Shown: piece after piece, positions 25,201-41,268 of the stretch | How the letters are laid out: every line of letters begins with the position of its first letter | Position numbering within the stretch: the stretch's first letter is position 1 | NCBI RefSeq assembly: GCF_021917145.1 | Contig: NC_061078.1 | Coordinates: 4,570,039 to 4,634,038, forward strand | Source of the DNA: Hypomesus transpacificus | Lineage: Eukaryota > Chordata > Actinopteri > Osmeriformes > Osmeridae | DNA length: 64,000 nucleotides | Reading direction: 5' to 3' | The notes under the pieces: generated by a model | The model's input: the letters and a program-made list of their open reading frames with translations, nothing else | What the model was told of the DNA's origin: nothing | The model's database searches: none | Program-made: the position numbers and the translations under genes

Positions 25201-28200
25201 TGCAGCTACATCCTTCTGTTCTAGCCCCAATGGAACAGCTTGATGAAGCCCGTATGAATGGAATATTTTCTTATTTATTATTCTGATATACAGATAAACA
25301 TTTTCAACTCTATATGGAACCGTTTCTTGATGTTGTGTATTTTGTGTTTCAAGGTTGTTCTACAAAATGTCAAACATCTTCAGTCTGTACTGCTGTCTGT
25401 GTTGCTTTTGTATGCGTTTAACTAGGGGAGGTCCGTGAATGTATCCATAATGACGCGTGTTGTCAACTCTTCTTTTTTTCTCAGGGAGGAGACTGCGAGG
25501 GAAAGCTTTCTACAACGTCAATGGCAAGGTCTACTGTGAAGAGGACTTCTTGGTGGGTGTAGTTTGCCTGCCTGTGTGTGTGTGTGTGTGTGTGTGTGTG
25601 AGAGTCCAGCTCTGTAATGGGAAGAGCTCCTAAGAGGCAGTGGAGAAGTGCTCCATGTCCCTGGCTCTTTCAACCCTCTCAGGAGGGGAGGGGGAAACAT
25701 TCTAGAACCCTCCAGGGAAAGCAGACCTTGTAGCGCCGCAATTAAAGTGATGCACCACCCCACCATTTCCCACTAATTTCCCCCTAATTTCCCAATGGAG
25801 CACACAGTTAGACCACTGCTCTTCATTTAGAGGAGGAAGAGGGTGTTGGGGCAGCTGCAAGTCTCAAACTCAGGGTCCGTCTGCTTTGGGTCACCCCCAA
25901 GGAGAAACACTCACCGCCCCTCCTCTCAATTGGTCAGCATTTAATTATGGACTGTCTCTGGCCTGCAATCTTTCCAGTCATTCTATTGTTTTCTGAAACA
26001 TGAATAATTGTCTCCTCATACTTTAACGGGCAGCATGAGCCAATAGGAAGCAGGTACTGTAGATCCAGAGATGGTCCAAGAGGCCAGGTGGTGGACGTGA
26101 CAAGGCATTTCCTCCTCCTCCTCCTCCTTTTCCAGCTTGTCCAAGTGTTCACCATCTCTACCATGTAACCAAGGGGGGAGGAGTGGAGGCTGGCAGATGG
26201 TATGTCTAAGGAGGGGGTGGGAGGGCAGCCTGCTGAACTCGCACCACCCACCTCCACCTGCTGCTCCGAGTCCCCCTCTTAACACTGTCATCAGGTCACG
26301 ACCCCGAGGGCATAAGCTCTGCAGATGGTCACCCTGCTCTGAGGCTGTGGCTTAGAGAGGACACAGACAGTGTTAGAAAACAAAAGAAGGGAGAGAGACA
26401 CAAACAAATAAACAGACAGAGAATGACCGAGACATGCAGACGGGCAGACAGCGACCCAGACACTCGTCATGAGACAGACAGGAGAGGATTTCGGCATCCA
26501 TCACCTCAGAGCAACACACTCACAGAAGCTTGGTTGAGCTCTGTTATGTCTGTGGAGGACACCAGTTTCAACTGCAGAGGAGACAAAGAACAACCACAGA
26601 TTCCAATCCACGACATAAAGAGCGCAGCAGCTCCACCTATAGATGGGTAGTGTTAAGAGGGAGAAAGAGAAAGGACAAAAATGGAAGCGTGAATATTGAA
26701 TGCATCTGGATTGTTGTGCATTGAAACATTGACTTTGCCGTCTTTAGTCCCAGGCAGAGTTTGGAGTTTCCAGACATGTCCCAAATATGTGATACTGCCC
26801 CCTATTTCCTCTTGGGGGTGGTATAATGTCAATAGTATGCGCAAAGCTATCCGTGTTTGACGCGTCCATGCCCCTTTTTCTCCCACAGTACTCTGGTTTT
26901 CAGCAGACGGCGGAGAAGTGCTTTGTGTGTGGCCACCTCATCATGGAGATGGTAAGCGTTTGTTCCTCGCCGACGGGCCTCCTCGATAACAGCTGGTGTT
27001 TTCACTGCGCTCTTCGCTTGACATACCAGCACACCATGAAGTGGCTTTCATCGTGTCTGTGTGTGTGTGACTGTGTAGATCCTCCAGGCGCTGGGCAAGT
27101 CCTACCACCCGGGCTGCTTCCGCTGTGTGGTGTGTAAGGAGGGCCTGGACGGCGTTCCCTTCACCGTGGATGTGGAGAACAACATCTACTGCGTGAAGGA
27201 CTACCACACGTAAGCACCACACGCACGCCATCTTTCTTTTTTTACTTCCGTGTTCTTGAAAGAAGTAGACCTTCCTAGTAGCGGTAGTTCTGCCAAGTAC
27301 TGTGTACGTATTATACAATAGAGTGGCAGGATACATTAAAGTATTTTCCTCAAGGTTGTCACTGTTTTGCCACACAGGGTGTTTGCCCCCAAGTGTGCCT
27401 CCTGCAACCAACCTATCCTCCCAGCCCAGGTAATGAGCCATGACATCCCTTTGTCTATCTGACTGTCTGTCTGACTGACTGTCTGACTTGTCTATCTGAC
27501 TGTCTGTCTGTCTGACTGTGTTTCTGTGTGTGTCCTAACAGGGCTCCGAGGAGACCATCCGGGTTGTGTCCATGGACAAGGACTATCACGTGGAGTGCTA
27601 CCACTGCGAGGTGAGGTACCACTTCACCCGAGGACTGTGTGTGTCTGAATGTGTGTCAGTGTATTTTATCTCAGTGTGTGTGTGTGTGTGTGTATCCGGT
27701 CTAAGTGCAAGCGCCGGCAGACCTGTGTGGTGACTCATTGACCAGGTACACTCCCATGTTGAGCCGTGGCTCAGCGCTGAGCTCAGCTGGGGGGCTGCTG
27801 TTGTTCTTTAACCTGTCGCCTCACATTGAACGGTTTCCCTGCGAAGCAGAAATAACATTGCCACCCTTTCACCCAATGGCATTAACAAGGCATTTTTTTT
27901 ATGCCTTGATACCTGTGTATACAGTAGTATTCCTGTAAATGAGGAAAGCAAAGCGCCAGAAACTGGTTAACTGGTTTACCTATTTAATCGAAGCACATTC
28001 CATTCCATGCTTGCCTTATATTGTCCTCTAGCTAATTGATAAAGGAATTATGAAAGCAGACAGTAATGATTCTGAGAAGGCTCATGGCTGAATACTTAGC
28101 AGCAACAAGGGACAACACAGTTAGGTGGAGGATGGGGAGACACCTGACAGGACACAGAGTCTGAACACGTGCACTACTGAGGGGCCAATCAGTGGTCACA

Positions 28201-28579
28201 TGTTCAGAAATTTGAAAATAAAAATAAAAACACAAACAAATTCAGATCAAACATTTGTATGTGTTACAGTAAACTTTACTCAGGTTTGACACATTGTATG
28301 GTACAGAAAAGTCAGACCCAGACTCAATATTACACAATCCACACACATTACAGATTGTCATCATGGTAAATGTGCCTCTGTGAGCCCATGTTAAACATTG
28401 GATCTGTGTATGTGCTGTGTCAGGACTGCGGCCTGCAGCTGAATGATGAGGAGGGCCACCGCTGTTACCCCCTGGGAGGCCACCTGCTCTGCCACTGCTG
28501 CCACATCCAGAGGCTCAAGGCCCAGGGCCCCTCCTCCCACCCGCCCCCCAGCTACCCCCTGCATGTCACCGAGCTGTGA
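13236..28579 (+). CDS. wtip: Wilms tumor 1-interacting protein (Ajuba/Zyxin-family LIM adaptor)
   Basis: Eight exons: 13236-14736, 19968-20069, 25485-25552, 26889-26951, 27079-27209, 27378-27429, 27542-27610, 28424-28579. They total 2142 nt and 713 residues with continuous phase. Residues 1-500 are a serine-rich, low-complexity region with eleven SPR[STA]S motifs. Three C-terminal LIM zinc domains follow: LIM1 from C503 ([10 protein letters not shown]), LIM2 from C568 ([11 protein letters not shown]), LIM3 from C628 ([12 protein letters not shown]). The C-terminus HVTEL is a class I PDZ ligand and, with [17 protein letters not shown], points to WTIP rather than LIMD1 or AJUBA. The N-terminal [15 protein letters not shown] is also LIMD1-like, so the family assignment is firmer than the member. 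Family members act at cell junctions, centrosomes and P-bodies and restrain LATS kinases in Hippo signalling. The AAAACATGG context supports the start. Human WTIP is shorter (about 430 residues). Confidence 0.93.
14737..19967 (+). other. wtip intron 1
   Basis: A 5.2 kb intron with donor GTAAGT and acceptor TTTTTCAG. It contains one SINE near 18453-18649, a C-rich stretch with a CA run near 16560-16640, and no recognisable exon. If the intron is retained, the reading frame runs 33 more codons and stops at 14840. Confidence 0.85.
18446..18656 (+). mobile_element. tRNA-derived SINE with L2-type tail, target-site duplication visible
   Basis: The head has a pol III A box (TGGCTGAGCGG) and a B box (GGTTTGATTCC at 18505-18515). 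The 3' part, GTCGCTCTGGATAAGAGCG and following, is the tail shared by many fish SINEs and L2-clade LINEs. A 7-bp direct repeat GTCTAGG flanks it at 18446-18452 and 18650-18656. The body is about 197 bp. Confidence 0.85.
21187..21210 (+). repeat. Poly(G) tract
   Basis: Eight G, one A, then fifteen G. The tract is G-quadruplex-prone and error-prone to sequence. Confidence 0.9.
22190..22300 (+). repeat. Pyrimidine-rich short tandem repeats
   Basis: Repeats of CTCCCTCCAT and of a CTCTGCCCTCCCT-like 13-mer (three copies near 22250-22293) make an almost pure pyrimidine strand. Confidence 0.7.
22617..22720 (-). mobile_element. Decayed tRNA-derived SINE, reverse orientation
   Basis: TTTAGCAGATGCTGTTATCC is the reverse complement of the SINE tail. 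It is followed by degenerate B-box and A-box relics (GTGACCTCTTGA, CCACTGAGCTTA). The element is diverged and truncated. Confidence 0.55.
22891..23121 (+). repeat. Minisatellite, 21-bp unit, 11 copies
   Basis: The word CATCACTGG, or a one- or two-base variant, recurs exactly every 21 bp from 22891 to 23101. Units differ by a few substitutions and none has an indel. The unit is a multiple of three, so the array stays open in several frames, but it lies inside wtip intron 2. Confidence 0.95.
23891..24205 (+). repeat. Minisatellite, 45-bp unit, 7 copies
   Basis: Units begin at 23891, 23936, 23981, 24026, 24071, 24116 and 24161 with exact 45-bp spacing and about 95% identity. A partial copy precedes the first. 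Each unit carries CACCTCCCTCTTCAG on the plus strand, which looks like a 3' splice site. On the minus strand each unit reads GAGGTGAGT, a near-perfect 5' splice site. It lies in wtip intron 2. Confidence 0.95.
24440..24730. promoter_or_regulatory. Candidate conserved non-coding element in wtip intron 2
   Basis: This is a repeat-free, mixed-composition stretch between repeat-rich blocks. It contains CAATTAAA and GGGACTAATCCC, homeodomain-type and bicoid/Otx-type words. The call rests only on appearance; conservation was not measured. Confidence 0.25.
25553..26888 (+). other. wtip intron 3
   Basis: A 1.3 kb intron with a TG run near 25577-25600 right after the donor, a CTC-triplet run near 26109-26128 and an AGACAG-rich patch near 26380-26470. 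No exon is visible in it. Confidence 0.8.
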
Positions 28580-29991
28580 GGGACCGCAGGAAGCCAGGGA
28601 CAACCACACCTGCCCAGAAGGAAGGGAGACCCGCCCCATGGACTCTTCACCGGTTGCACAACCCCCAATCCCCAGGTCTGTCTTTCTGGCCTGTCCCCCT
28701 CGCCCCCCCTCCCCAGCGGAGGGGAGGTGGGAGAACATGGACCTCATCCATGACATCTCCCACTGCAGCCCCAGCAGCACAGGGCTGGGGTGGGAACGAG
28801 TCCATTGCTCTTCTGGCATCTGTTTTTCTTTTTTTTCTTTTTTTTTTCGCCTACGAACCCTGAGGCCTCCGGCCCACCCAGAGGCCCCAGGTGACGTCAC
28901 AGCCCTGACCCCTGCACATGTATCAAAGAGAGGGGGATGAGTCGGAAGGGAGGGGGCCACTCTCTTCTTTTTCCTTCTCTCTCTCTCTCTCTCTTTCTCT
29001 CTCCCTCTCCCTCTCCTTGTTCTTCTCCACCATTTAGATTCATTCCATTGTGCTGAGGGAAGCAGTGTGCTACATTGTGTTGACCACTCCTGTGTCACAG
29101 AGAACACTGTGCACGGGGGTTTACCAGCAGGCCGGGGAAGCAGGCCCATACATTCCAGCTGGCTGGCAGTGCCTAGGGTGGGCATGCTGTGCCTTCAGAG
29201 TGGAGCCTCAAAGAGGAGCTGGCCCCCGACCCCCCCCCCCCCCTCCCCCAGCACAGTTCCTCTCGGCTATGCAAGGGTATCCAGCACCATTCCCTGACTG
29301 TGGAACTCTTACTCCCCTTTCTCTCTGTTCGTGCGCCTTCCCAGACCCCCCGATGTTCCAGAGCTTTCGCCTCCTGGGAGTACCAAACGGCGGGGACATT
29401 GGAACCACACACTTGCCGTTACCAGGCAGAGCGCCGACACTCATTCCACTTAGCAGTCTTAGACGTGACCTTCAGAGATTCACAAGCAGTGTCTTAATGA
29501 CTTATTATATCACCAGAGAGTTAGATGCACATAGATCCTCTTATGTATGAATATATATTTTGCAGGCATTTTCCACATAAAAACCTAGACGTAGTCTCTT
29601 TTTGTCGTTGCTGTGTTCATATCGATCAGAATTGGAGGCAAAGGTGAGCTGTAACAGTCTTAGGTCTCTGAAGTGTATTGTCTGGTCTGTCGTACCATTT
29701 GGTCTCGAGGTCACAGGCCTCAGAAGCCCCTGGGTGGTCAGGGGCTCATGTAGACCCACACTGTTGTCACAATGTGGCTCTTTTCATTTTTCCAGACACT
29801 GGTTTTGTCTTGTGTGTCTTCACTGTTAATACAGTGTGTAAAGAGTCTCGAACATTTCCCCTTGCCTTAAGACAGAACATGTGTTTTGTGTTTGTGTGTG
29901 CCCTGTACTGGTCCTTTAGATTGTCCGGACTGTTGTGGGAGGAGGTCCCTGAAAACCCGGAGTTGCTGGTCCCACCCGCGTCTTTAGGGAG

Positions 29992-30026
<35 letters not shown>
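29992..30026 (+). repeat. Poly(C) tract of 35 nt in wtip 3' UTR
   Basis: An uninterrupted run of 35 C follows TTTAGGGAG. Confidence 0.9.
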
Positions 30027-30027
<1 letters not shown>

Positions 30028-31128
30028 TTCTTTCTCATTGCTGGATATGCTGATGTGTGTATGTGTGTTTGTGTGTGAGAAAGAGTATATGTGTGAGTGT
30101 GTAAGAGGGTTGATGTGTGTGTCTGTTGGTGACTGTTTGTGTGTGAGCAGGACGCCAGTGGCAGGGCCATGGTACAAGCACCTCCTAAGTAGGCAGGGCA
30201 GCCTACAGGAACAGCCACCATCAAACTCCACAAACCCATACTATATATTTACTTTTTTCTAGCTTTCTGTCTCTTTCTCTTCCTTCTCTTTCTCTCTTCT
30301 CCTTCCCTCTCCTCATTCTTTCTCCCTCTCTCCCTTTCTTTTTCTCTGTCTCCAACTGTGTGCGTGGGCTCATCTTGTCTACTCCCAGTCCACCTCAGTC
30401 ACCTCCACTACTACTGAATCTGTCAGACGGGTGCTGTACCAGAGATTAAAGAGAATGAGGGGCCCATACAGGCATAAAAGGCTTTTCTGATGTAACCCTC
30501 AATGAGATTCCTTTGAATGTAATTATTAGTGTTCGGTGTGTTTGGCAAGCTGTATTTCTGTTTCTCTGCTCCCATTTGTACATTTGCAAAGACAAACAAA
30601 ATGCTGTTTTTGCTTGGATGTTCCATTCGATGGTAGTTGAACTGAATCTCAGCCTAGTATGAGATTCCTAGTCAAGGAATGTGTATTTTACTTGAAGACT
30701 GAGGCAATGGCATTGAACTGTAGTTTGTAATAGCACAATAAGACCCACAGTATGAATCTCAAATCATGTTCATTAAGGCAGAATTTTCTTTCTTGACAAG
30801 AGTTTGTCCCTTTTAAGGATGTCTTAATACACCTCTTTTTAAAAATACTACTTCAGTTCCATTTTTGTTGCATAGCACAAAGCTAGTTTCCCTGTACATA
30901 AAGAGGCTAGTTTCTGTTTCATTGTCTGAGATCACTACGAGTGAGAGTCTCTCTCTCTGTCTTGACAACTGTCACACCACTTGTGTATCGCTAAGCGTTT
31001 GATTACCTAGATGGTTCATAAAAAGGAAACTAGATTTATTTATCTAAACATGAAAAGTCTAAAGTTATTTAATGTATTAAAAAATCGGGACGTATCATTT
31101 AACTGTAGATGATATTATCTGCTTTTTC

Positions 31129-31134
31129 AATAAA
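31129..31134 (+). terminator. Poly(A) signal, wtip
   Basis: AATAAA followed about 30 bp later by a GT-rich downstream stretch (GTGATGTTGTC), the usual layout of a cleavage site. Confidence 0.7.
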
Positions 31135-32461
31135 GTGGTTTTGTAGCTAACTTACACCAAGTGATGTTGTCTTTTTTGTTGTATGCGATTAACACATAGG
31201 GAGTAGTTAATTAAGGAAGGCTAACCCCTCTCTCTGCTAAATAAATCACACTGCTAATTTTTAGGACAATATGGACAGAACTTGGGAACCTTATGGACAA
31301 CTGCTTTTCACAGGCCATGTTCCCAGTGGACATTGGGATGGTTGTGTTTCAGCCTGGGATGAAACTGTCCCAGAATGCAGTGCGGACTTCCTGTTAACTA
31401 CCATCTCTTCCTGCTACTTCAGATGTTTGGACCAGAGGCAGATGCTATCTCTAGATTATAGATGTGTATAATTATATCCAGGCACGCAGGTCTCCAGTGA
31501 GTCCAGTGAGAAAAACAACCAATTTCTCTGTCCTGATGCCCAAATAGACCTGACCCTGATGCCCACATGCCTGATGGAGTCCCAATGGGGTTGCCCTGAC
31601 AGAGCCTCCAAACAAACATCCTCAAACTTGATTGTTAAGATGTTTTTACAAGCCAAATGTCATAGAGTTACTTCACAGATCAGCACTGATAACCAACCTA
31701 AACACTCAGAGGGAAGACTGAACTGAAAAAATTAAAATAAAAGACTGAAAAAACGTATAATTTGTCTTTGGTCAATGATTACCTTTCAATAACACTGCAG
31801 CATTTATAAACTAAATCAAATCAGCAGGCTGTCTCAGCAAATGACAAGATGGCACCCCTGGGGGTCTCTTTAGTGCAACATTTGGGCTAAATGGAGCATA
31901 AAGATGGATTATTACGTTAATGCTCCTCATAATCTCTAAAGGGTTAATCTCCTTGTCTTAATTCACGCAATCTAATGTACACAGTCCTAAACAGTTTATA
32001 TTGGTGCCCTCTTATTAAAATGGTACATTGTTACAATGTATTCATCATAGGTACTTAATTGCCTAGTTTGTTTGAAAGCAGAGGGAATAATATATCTGTG
32101 TTTAATCAGTGGTTTCAGACATTGACCTCACATAGATGGAGTACATTGTGGTCAGGGTAGAAAATGACATAGAGTTACCGTAATTGTTCCGAGCTGTCCT
32201 GTTTCCAAGAATAGGTCGAATGACAGATAACCTTTTTCAGATACTTTTTAACAAGCTAAACTATGTTTTGTGAGTAGAGACAAATTTGACTTTGCCGTTT
32301 GGCTCCTTTTTACAATAGCTAGTCATCGGCAGAAACAAGAAATGGCACATCAATGGCACGGTCATAGTCATCCTCTTCTGCAATGATAGAGGTGAGTGAG
32401 TGAGTGAATGAATGAGTGAGTGGTTGTCACTGGTAAATATATAATTACAGTAGAACATAAT

Positions 32462-32481
32462 TCATGAGTCATGACTCATGA
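32462..32481. promoter_or_regulatory. Perfect 20-bp palindrome with two AP-1-type sites
   Basis: TCATGAGTCATGACTCATGA equals its own reverse complement and contains TGAGTCA and TGACTCA side by side, the AP-1 core. Binding is not shown. Confidence 0.4.
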
Positions 32482-35276
32482 GCTCAGGTACAGACTACAG
32501 AGACATAAATGCCAAGTTGTTATCCAGTCTTCCAAAAACATACCTTATACAGTACAGCAATCAGCAACCCTTGTTGTATCATAATTAACTAACAGTGACA
32601 TGCTGAGGTCAGAATGAGCATAGATAGAAACGGTTGTGCATGCGTGGGAGTTAGCACTGCATGTCCTTGACTGAACATTCCTAACAGTCATGTTCAGTGT
32701 GAGGAGAACACCGGTGTTGGTTGACAGTTCCAAGAGTTTGGGGCACAAAGCGCCCTTTATGTGTGCGAGGCTACCACCCTGTGACTCAGGAAGCTGTGTG
32801 TATGTGAGTGCAGGTTGCCAGGCCCCAGGGACCCACTAGGAGGTGAGCTCTGTTTTATCACACAAAGGAAACTGCTTCCATCCAGAACATTGAGAACCCT
32901 GCAGCACAAGGAACTAGAAGCTCAAATACACGCTCGTTCCAGGATTACCTCATGACCGACAGGATCTTTGTTTTGTGAAATTTCAACCTGTATTAGCGGC
33001 CCTGTAAGAGTAGAAATGAGTAGAAATGTAACTAAATGATTTACTAATCGAAGAGTCATGGGATGTTATCTCTTCATATGGAACCAGTCACGTAATGATT
33101 ATCGTCTCAGGCTACACCCTTGTGCTACTTCTTTGATATCAACAGTGTCAAAAGGCTCCCTCTGACGTCAAGCACTCCAGAGATGTCACAAAGAAGACAA
33201 ATATGAAAATATTTCAGCTGGGAGATCCGACAGAAGGGGGAGGTCCCACAGGAGCACAGCTGCTCAAGTCTGGGTGAAATGTTGATTGTCGGAAGGGTCA
33301 GGGATGCATTTGCTGTCTCACCGCGTGGATGACATGTATGAGATCAGCTCCAACCCTGGCAGACAGGGAGCCAGAGACCACCTCGAACTCAGAGCAGGGC
33401 CATGGGTCTGCTTCTACCACCAGCTGCATGACAAAGTCAGCACTGCCCACGCACTTCGACTAACCTTTATATAACTCCAGTAGTCGTGGGAACAAGAAGC
33501 AGGGCCTCACTGGCCCCCTGTTTTACTGCCTGGACAGTCGTTAATATAATCAGAGTCCGAGGAAGACAGGAGGACTATCCTCTGGGTAAGAGCCATTGGG
33601 GGAGTGTGCATAAGTATTACAGTGCATGAGTAATGTCTGGAGCCCTTAGAACTTATTTTCAGAGCTGATTTTGCAGACGAGAGGAACAACACAGAAAGAT
33701 CAAAGGAATCCTTGTACAGTTCAAGTGGGGATGGAATCCGGCTGTCAACCCGCAGAGCGAATTTCTCTCACCAGAGAATAAATGGTTTGTATCTCAGATG
33801 CAATTTTGAGTTCTTGCCCTTGATAAACTATGTGACCTCTGAGCCGGTCTATATGCTGAATGCAAGTTAATGGGTGAGGATGAAAGCAGAGTGAACAGAG
33901 CAGGAATTTGAATAATCTGTTATCTGATGTGGTGTAGACCTACCACACAGCTGTCTGACAGGTTGCTAACAAAGATATCCTCCTGGTCCCTGAGCTGTCT
34001 GGCACCTTGCTGAACTTGGGATTGTGAGTGGAAGTTGGCAGGGCTAATGTTGCTATGGTAACCGGGGTTGTCAAGGGAAAGTCTGGGAAACTGTCCTAAA
34101 TAGTACGCAAGGAGAATGACTGACAGATCCACCAATAAAGCATAGAGAGGAATGTGAGGGTATGCAGTGGCATTGTTCTAGAAACATTTCAGGAACGTGT
34201 CCTCAACCAAACACCTTCTTTATGTTCCAAACATTCTCAAGCTCTAAACTCTTTCTCTCTCTCTTACATCAAAGGGGTCGTTTGTGTAGAAGAGCAGAAG
34301 CTAAGACTTTGTTTCTTTTATGTCCTTTAACAATCTTGGACAGTGTATCCTGTAATAGAGGAGGGAGCATGAGCTTTCATTAGATCATACAGAAGATCAT
34401 TCACTTAGAATTAATTAAACAGTAGTGAACTGGAAGATAATGTGTTCTGTTTGTTTGTTTTTTAACCTTTGAATAAATACCAATAAAGCTCTCCCATTAC
34501 CTTAGTGGCAAAGCATCAATTACAGGTTGACTCTGTTCAGAATGAAACTAAAAACCTCTTGTCACTGAGCCAAAAAATAAGACTAAAAGTCTCAAGTTAC
34601 AGTATGTTTGAAGAAAAGTATTGTTGCCAGGCAACTGGATTGCATAGTTCATCACTAGTGGCTGGGGTCTCTGAGTTCCTCTCAATTTGCTCTTGCAGGA
34701 GATAGTAATCAACAGCTATTTGGTGCCAAAACAATACATTATTATGTTCTGGGAGTTCAGTACAAAATTCCAAAATGGGGTGAAATATGACTCTACCCAG
34801 GAAAAAGGTGCTACAAGTTAGGTCTCATTGAAACGCTTAGATTTCACCAGCTACAAATATTTTGCAACATACTAGTAAAACATTTTCATGATTCTCATTT
34901 CACATGATGTAAAAGAGAATTAATATATAAATTAAAGGAAACATTTAGTGTTAACTCGCATATTACCACATATATTTGGATCACATTTTAGCGTTGACAG
35001 TCCCATTTCTCTAATGGAGCTTAAACATACAGCAAGAAGTTTGATGAGCGAGAAACTGTTTTGTACTGAGGGATGGTGAATCAGATGATGTTTGCCAGAT
35101 GTTATTTTTTGCCTGCTGTTTGTTTTTCCTCTGTAAATGAATGCTACTTATCTGCTTGTGATGTCTAGGGATTTGTGGTAGATGGAAAACCCAGAAGATC
35201 TTTGGCCCTGTGTTCCAGAAATAAATATAGCATTGGTTGCTGGGAGGCTGGCATTGCCATGGTGAAACTAGGAACT

Positions 35277-35292
35277 CAGCGCCATCTAGTGA
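35277..35292 (-). promoter_or_regulatory. CTCF-like motif downstream of gpi
   Basis: The minus strand reads TCACTAGATGGCGCTG, matching the CTCF core CCASYAGRKGGCRS except for its first base. It lies about 90 bp beyond the gpi poly(A) signal. Confidence 0.4.
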
Positions 35293-35374
35293 TCTGAGGA
35301 GGAAAATAACTCCAAACAGATTGTGAAGAGGCAAGGTAATAGACCCCATGGTCAATCACTGAAGGGCATTAACA

Positions 35375-35380
35375 TTTATT
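35375..35380 (-). terminator. Poly(A) signal, gpi
   Basis: Minus-strand AATAAA about 355 bp after the gpi stop codon. The stretch 35381-35734 would then be the 3' UTR and shows no other feature. Confidence 0.55.
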
Positions 35381-35734
35381 TTGTGTAATGATTTCTCTTT
35401 CAAAACCCTCAGCCCCTTCAATGGACAAGGATAGTGTAAGATGTCATACCATCTCATCCATGAAAAACCATTTTTCCCCTTATAATAGTAAACTCAACAT
35501 TTAGGTAGAATACCGTCTGACGGCAACACACAAACAGTCAAGACGTAGACAGACAATAACAATACAGACAAAGATAGTGCTTTCAATCTTCTGTGTAGAG
35601 GGGACAATCATTGCTGTGGCTTAACAACGGTGCGTTTACAGTGACCTCATCACAAACATCCCCTATCAGCAGGGTTCAGTTGGAGAGCATCGTGGAGGTG
35701 AGGGATGTGGTGGAGTGGGGAGTTTACATTTTCT

Positions 35735-40453
<4,719 letters not shown>

Positions 40454-40953
40454 AGTGTTGAGTGGGGCTTAATGTGGTCCTTGCTGCTCACCTATCCTGG
40501 CTGAGTGGGACTGACTGGGTAGAGGGGAAGGCTTTTGAAGGGCAACAGATTGCCCCTCCTCCAGTGAAACTATTCAGGGATCATGTGTACACCACATACT
40601 GCAGGCTAGCAGCAACTATGCAGGATATTTTGATACAGTGACATTACACTGTCGTATTAGTTGAACGTAAGCATGCTTAGTTCAATTGTGTTAATATTTC
40701 GCAAAATGACTACATTGCAAAAGCACTGTTTAGTTTCATTTGATAAAGAAACTGTATACAAATAAGAACATGCAAGACACACTGCTGCATGATGCTGCAG
40801 GGCTGTCTACTGTAGAAGAGTATAATTGGTTACGGAATTCATCATTGTATTTTTATGTAAATCATATTATAGTATGCATAAAACATATGTACCAGTGGCT
40901 CTGTCTCTAACCAGTGTTTGAAGTACATTTGATAACAATTCGGTTTCAGGAGA

Positions 40954-40966
40954 CCACTAGAGGGCG
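40954..40966 (+). promoter_or_regulatory. CTCF-like motif upstream of gpi
   Basis: CCACTAGAGGGCG fits the CTCF core CCASYAGRKGGCR fully. It lies 500 bp from the gpi start codon, in the gap between the divergent gpi and garre1 genes. Confidence 0.45.
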
Positions 40967-41149
40967 AATTACTCCACAAATTGACTGGCAAGCGTTTTTT
41001 GGGAGATAAAGCAAACGGATCTAAATGTCTTTGCAAAACACTCCCAGCAACTGCAGGAACAGTTCATAAATCATGCACAGTAACAATTTTATTTTCAGGG
41101 TTGTGTGTGTTCCTTTGTAGGTTGGATTATAGTTTAGCTAAACTTGGCA

Positions 41150-41268
41150 CTTTCAACATGAAATGTATCTCACGCGCGCAGAGGGCCCCCTTGATTACAT
41201 GGAAAACGTCATATCCGATGTACACAGACAGGGATTCGCTGTCAAAGAGGGTGGATGCCTAGTAGCTG
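41150..41268 (+). other. Possible garre1 non-coding first exon
   Basis: A GC-richer, CpG-containing stretch ends in AGCTG followed by a strong donor, GTAAGC, at 41269. It could splice to the acceptor at about 49538. The exon start is not defined, and there is no transcript evidence. Confidence 0.3.

Larger units (their letters stand above)
20070..25484 (+). other. wtip intron 2
   Basis: A 5.4 kb intron separating the two zinc fingers of LIM1. It is rich in simple and tandem repeats: a G-run near 21187-21210, CA repeats near 21240-21280, a CT-rich patch near 22190-22300, and two minisatellites listed separately. No exon was found in it. Confidence 0.85.
28580..31150 (+). other. wtip 3' UTR
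   Basis: About 2.6 kb from the stop codon to AATAAA at 31129-31134. It contains a T-run and CT microsatellite (28826-29020), C-runs at about 29230-29243 and 29992-30026, and TG-rich text to 30150. The short reading frames here are low-complexity and not conserved-looking. Confidence 0.7.
31151..35374. other. Convergent gap between wtip and gpi
   Basis: This 4.2 kb gap has no gene I can support. It holds a GTGA microsatellite (about 32391-32420), a 20-bp AP-1-like palindrome at 32462-32481 and a CTCF-like site near 35277. Several exon-like segments on the minus strand (32319-32377, 33322-33423, 33511-33581, about 33950-34080) have fair splice sites but do not all chain in frame. Human PDCD2L and UBA2, expected here by synteny, were not seen. 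Confidence 0.6.

Noticed and set aside
28391..29185. 264-codon minus-strand reading frame over the wtip last exon and 3' UTR
   Set aside because: Low-complexity product antisense to a conserved LIM exon, with no family similarity.
32319..34080. Possible uncharacterised minus-strand gene between wtip and gpi
   Set aside because: Four exon-like segments have fair splice sites, but only the first two in transcription order (about 34080-33950 and 33581-33511) chain in phase; joining the next segments hits stops. None shows a known domain.
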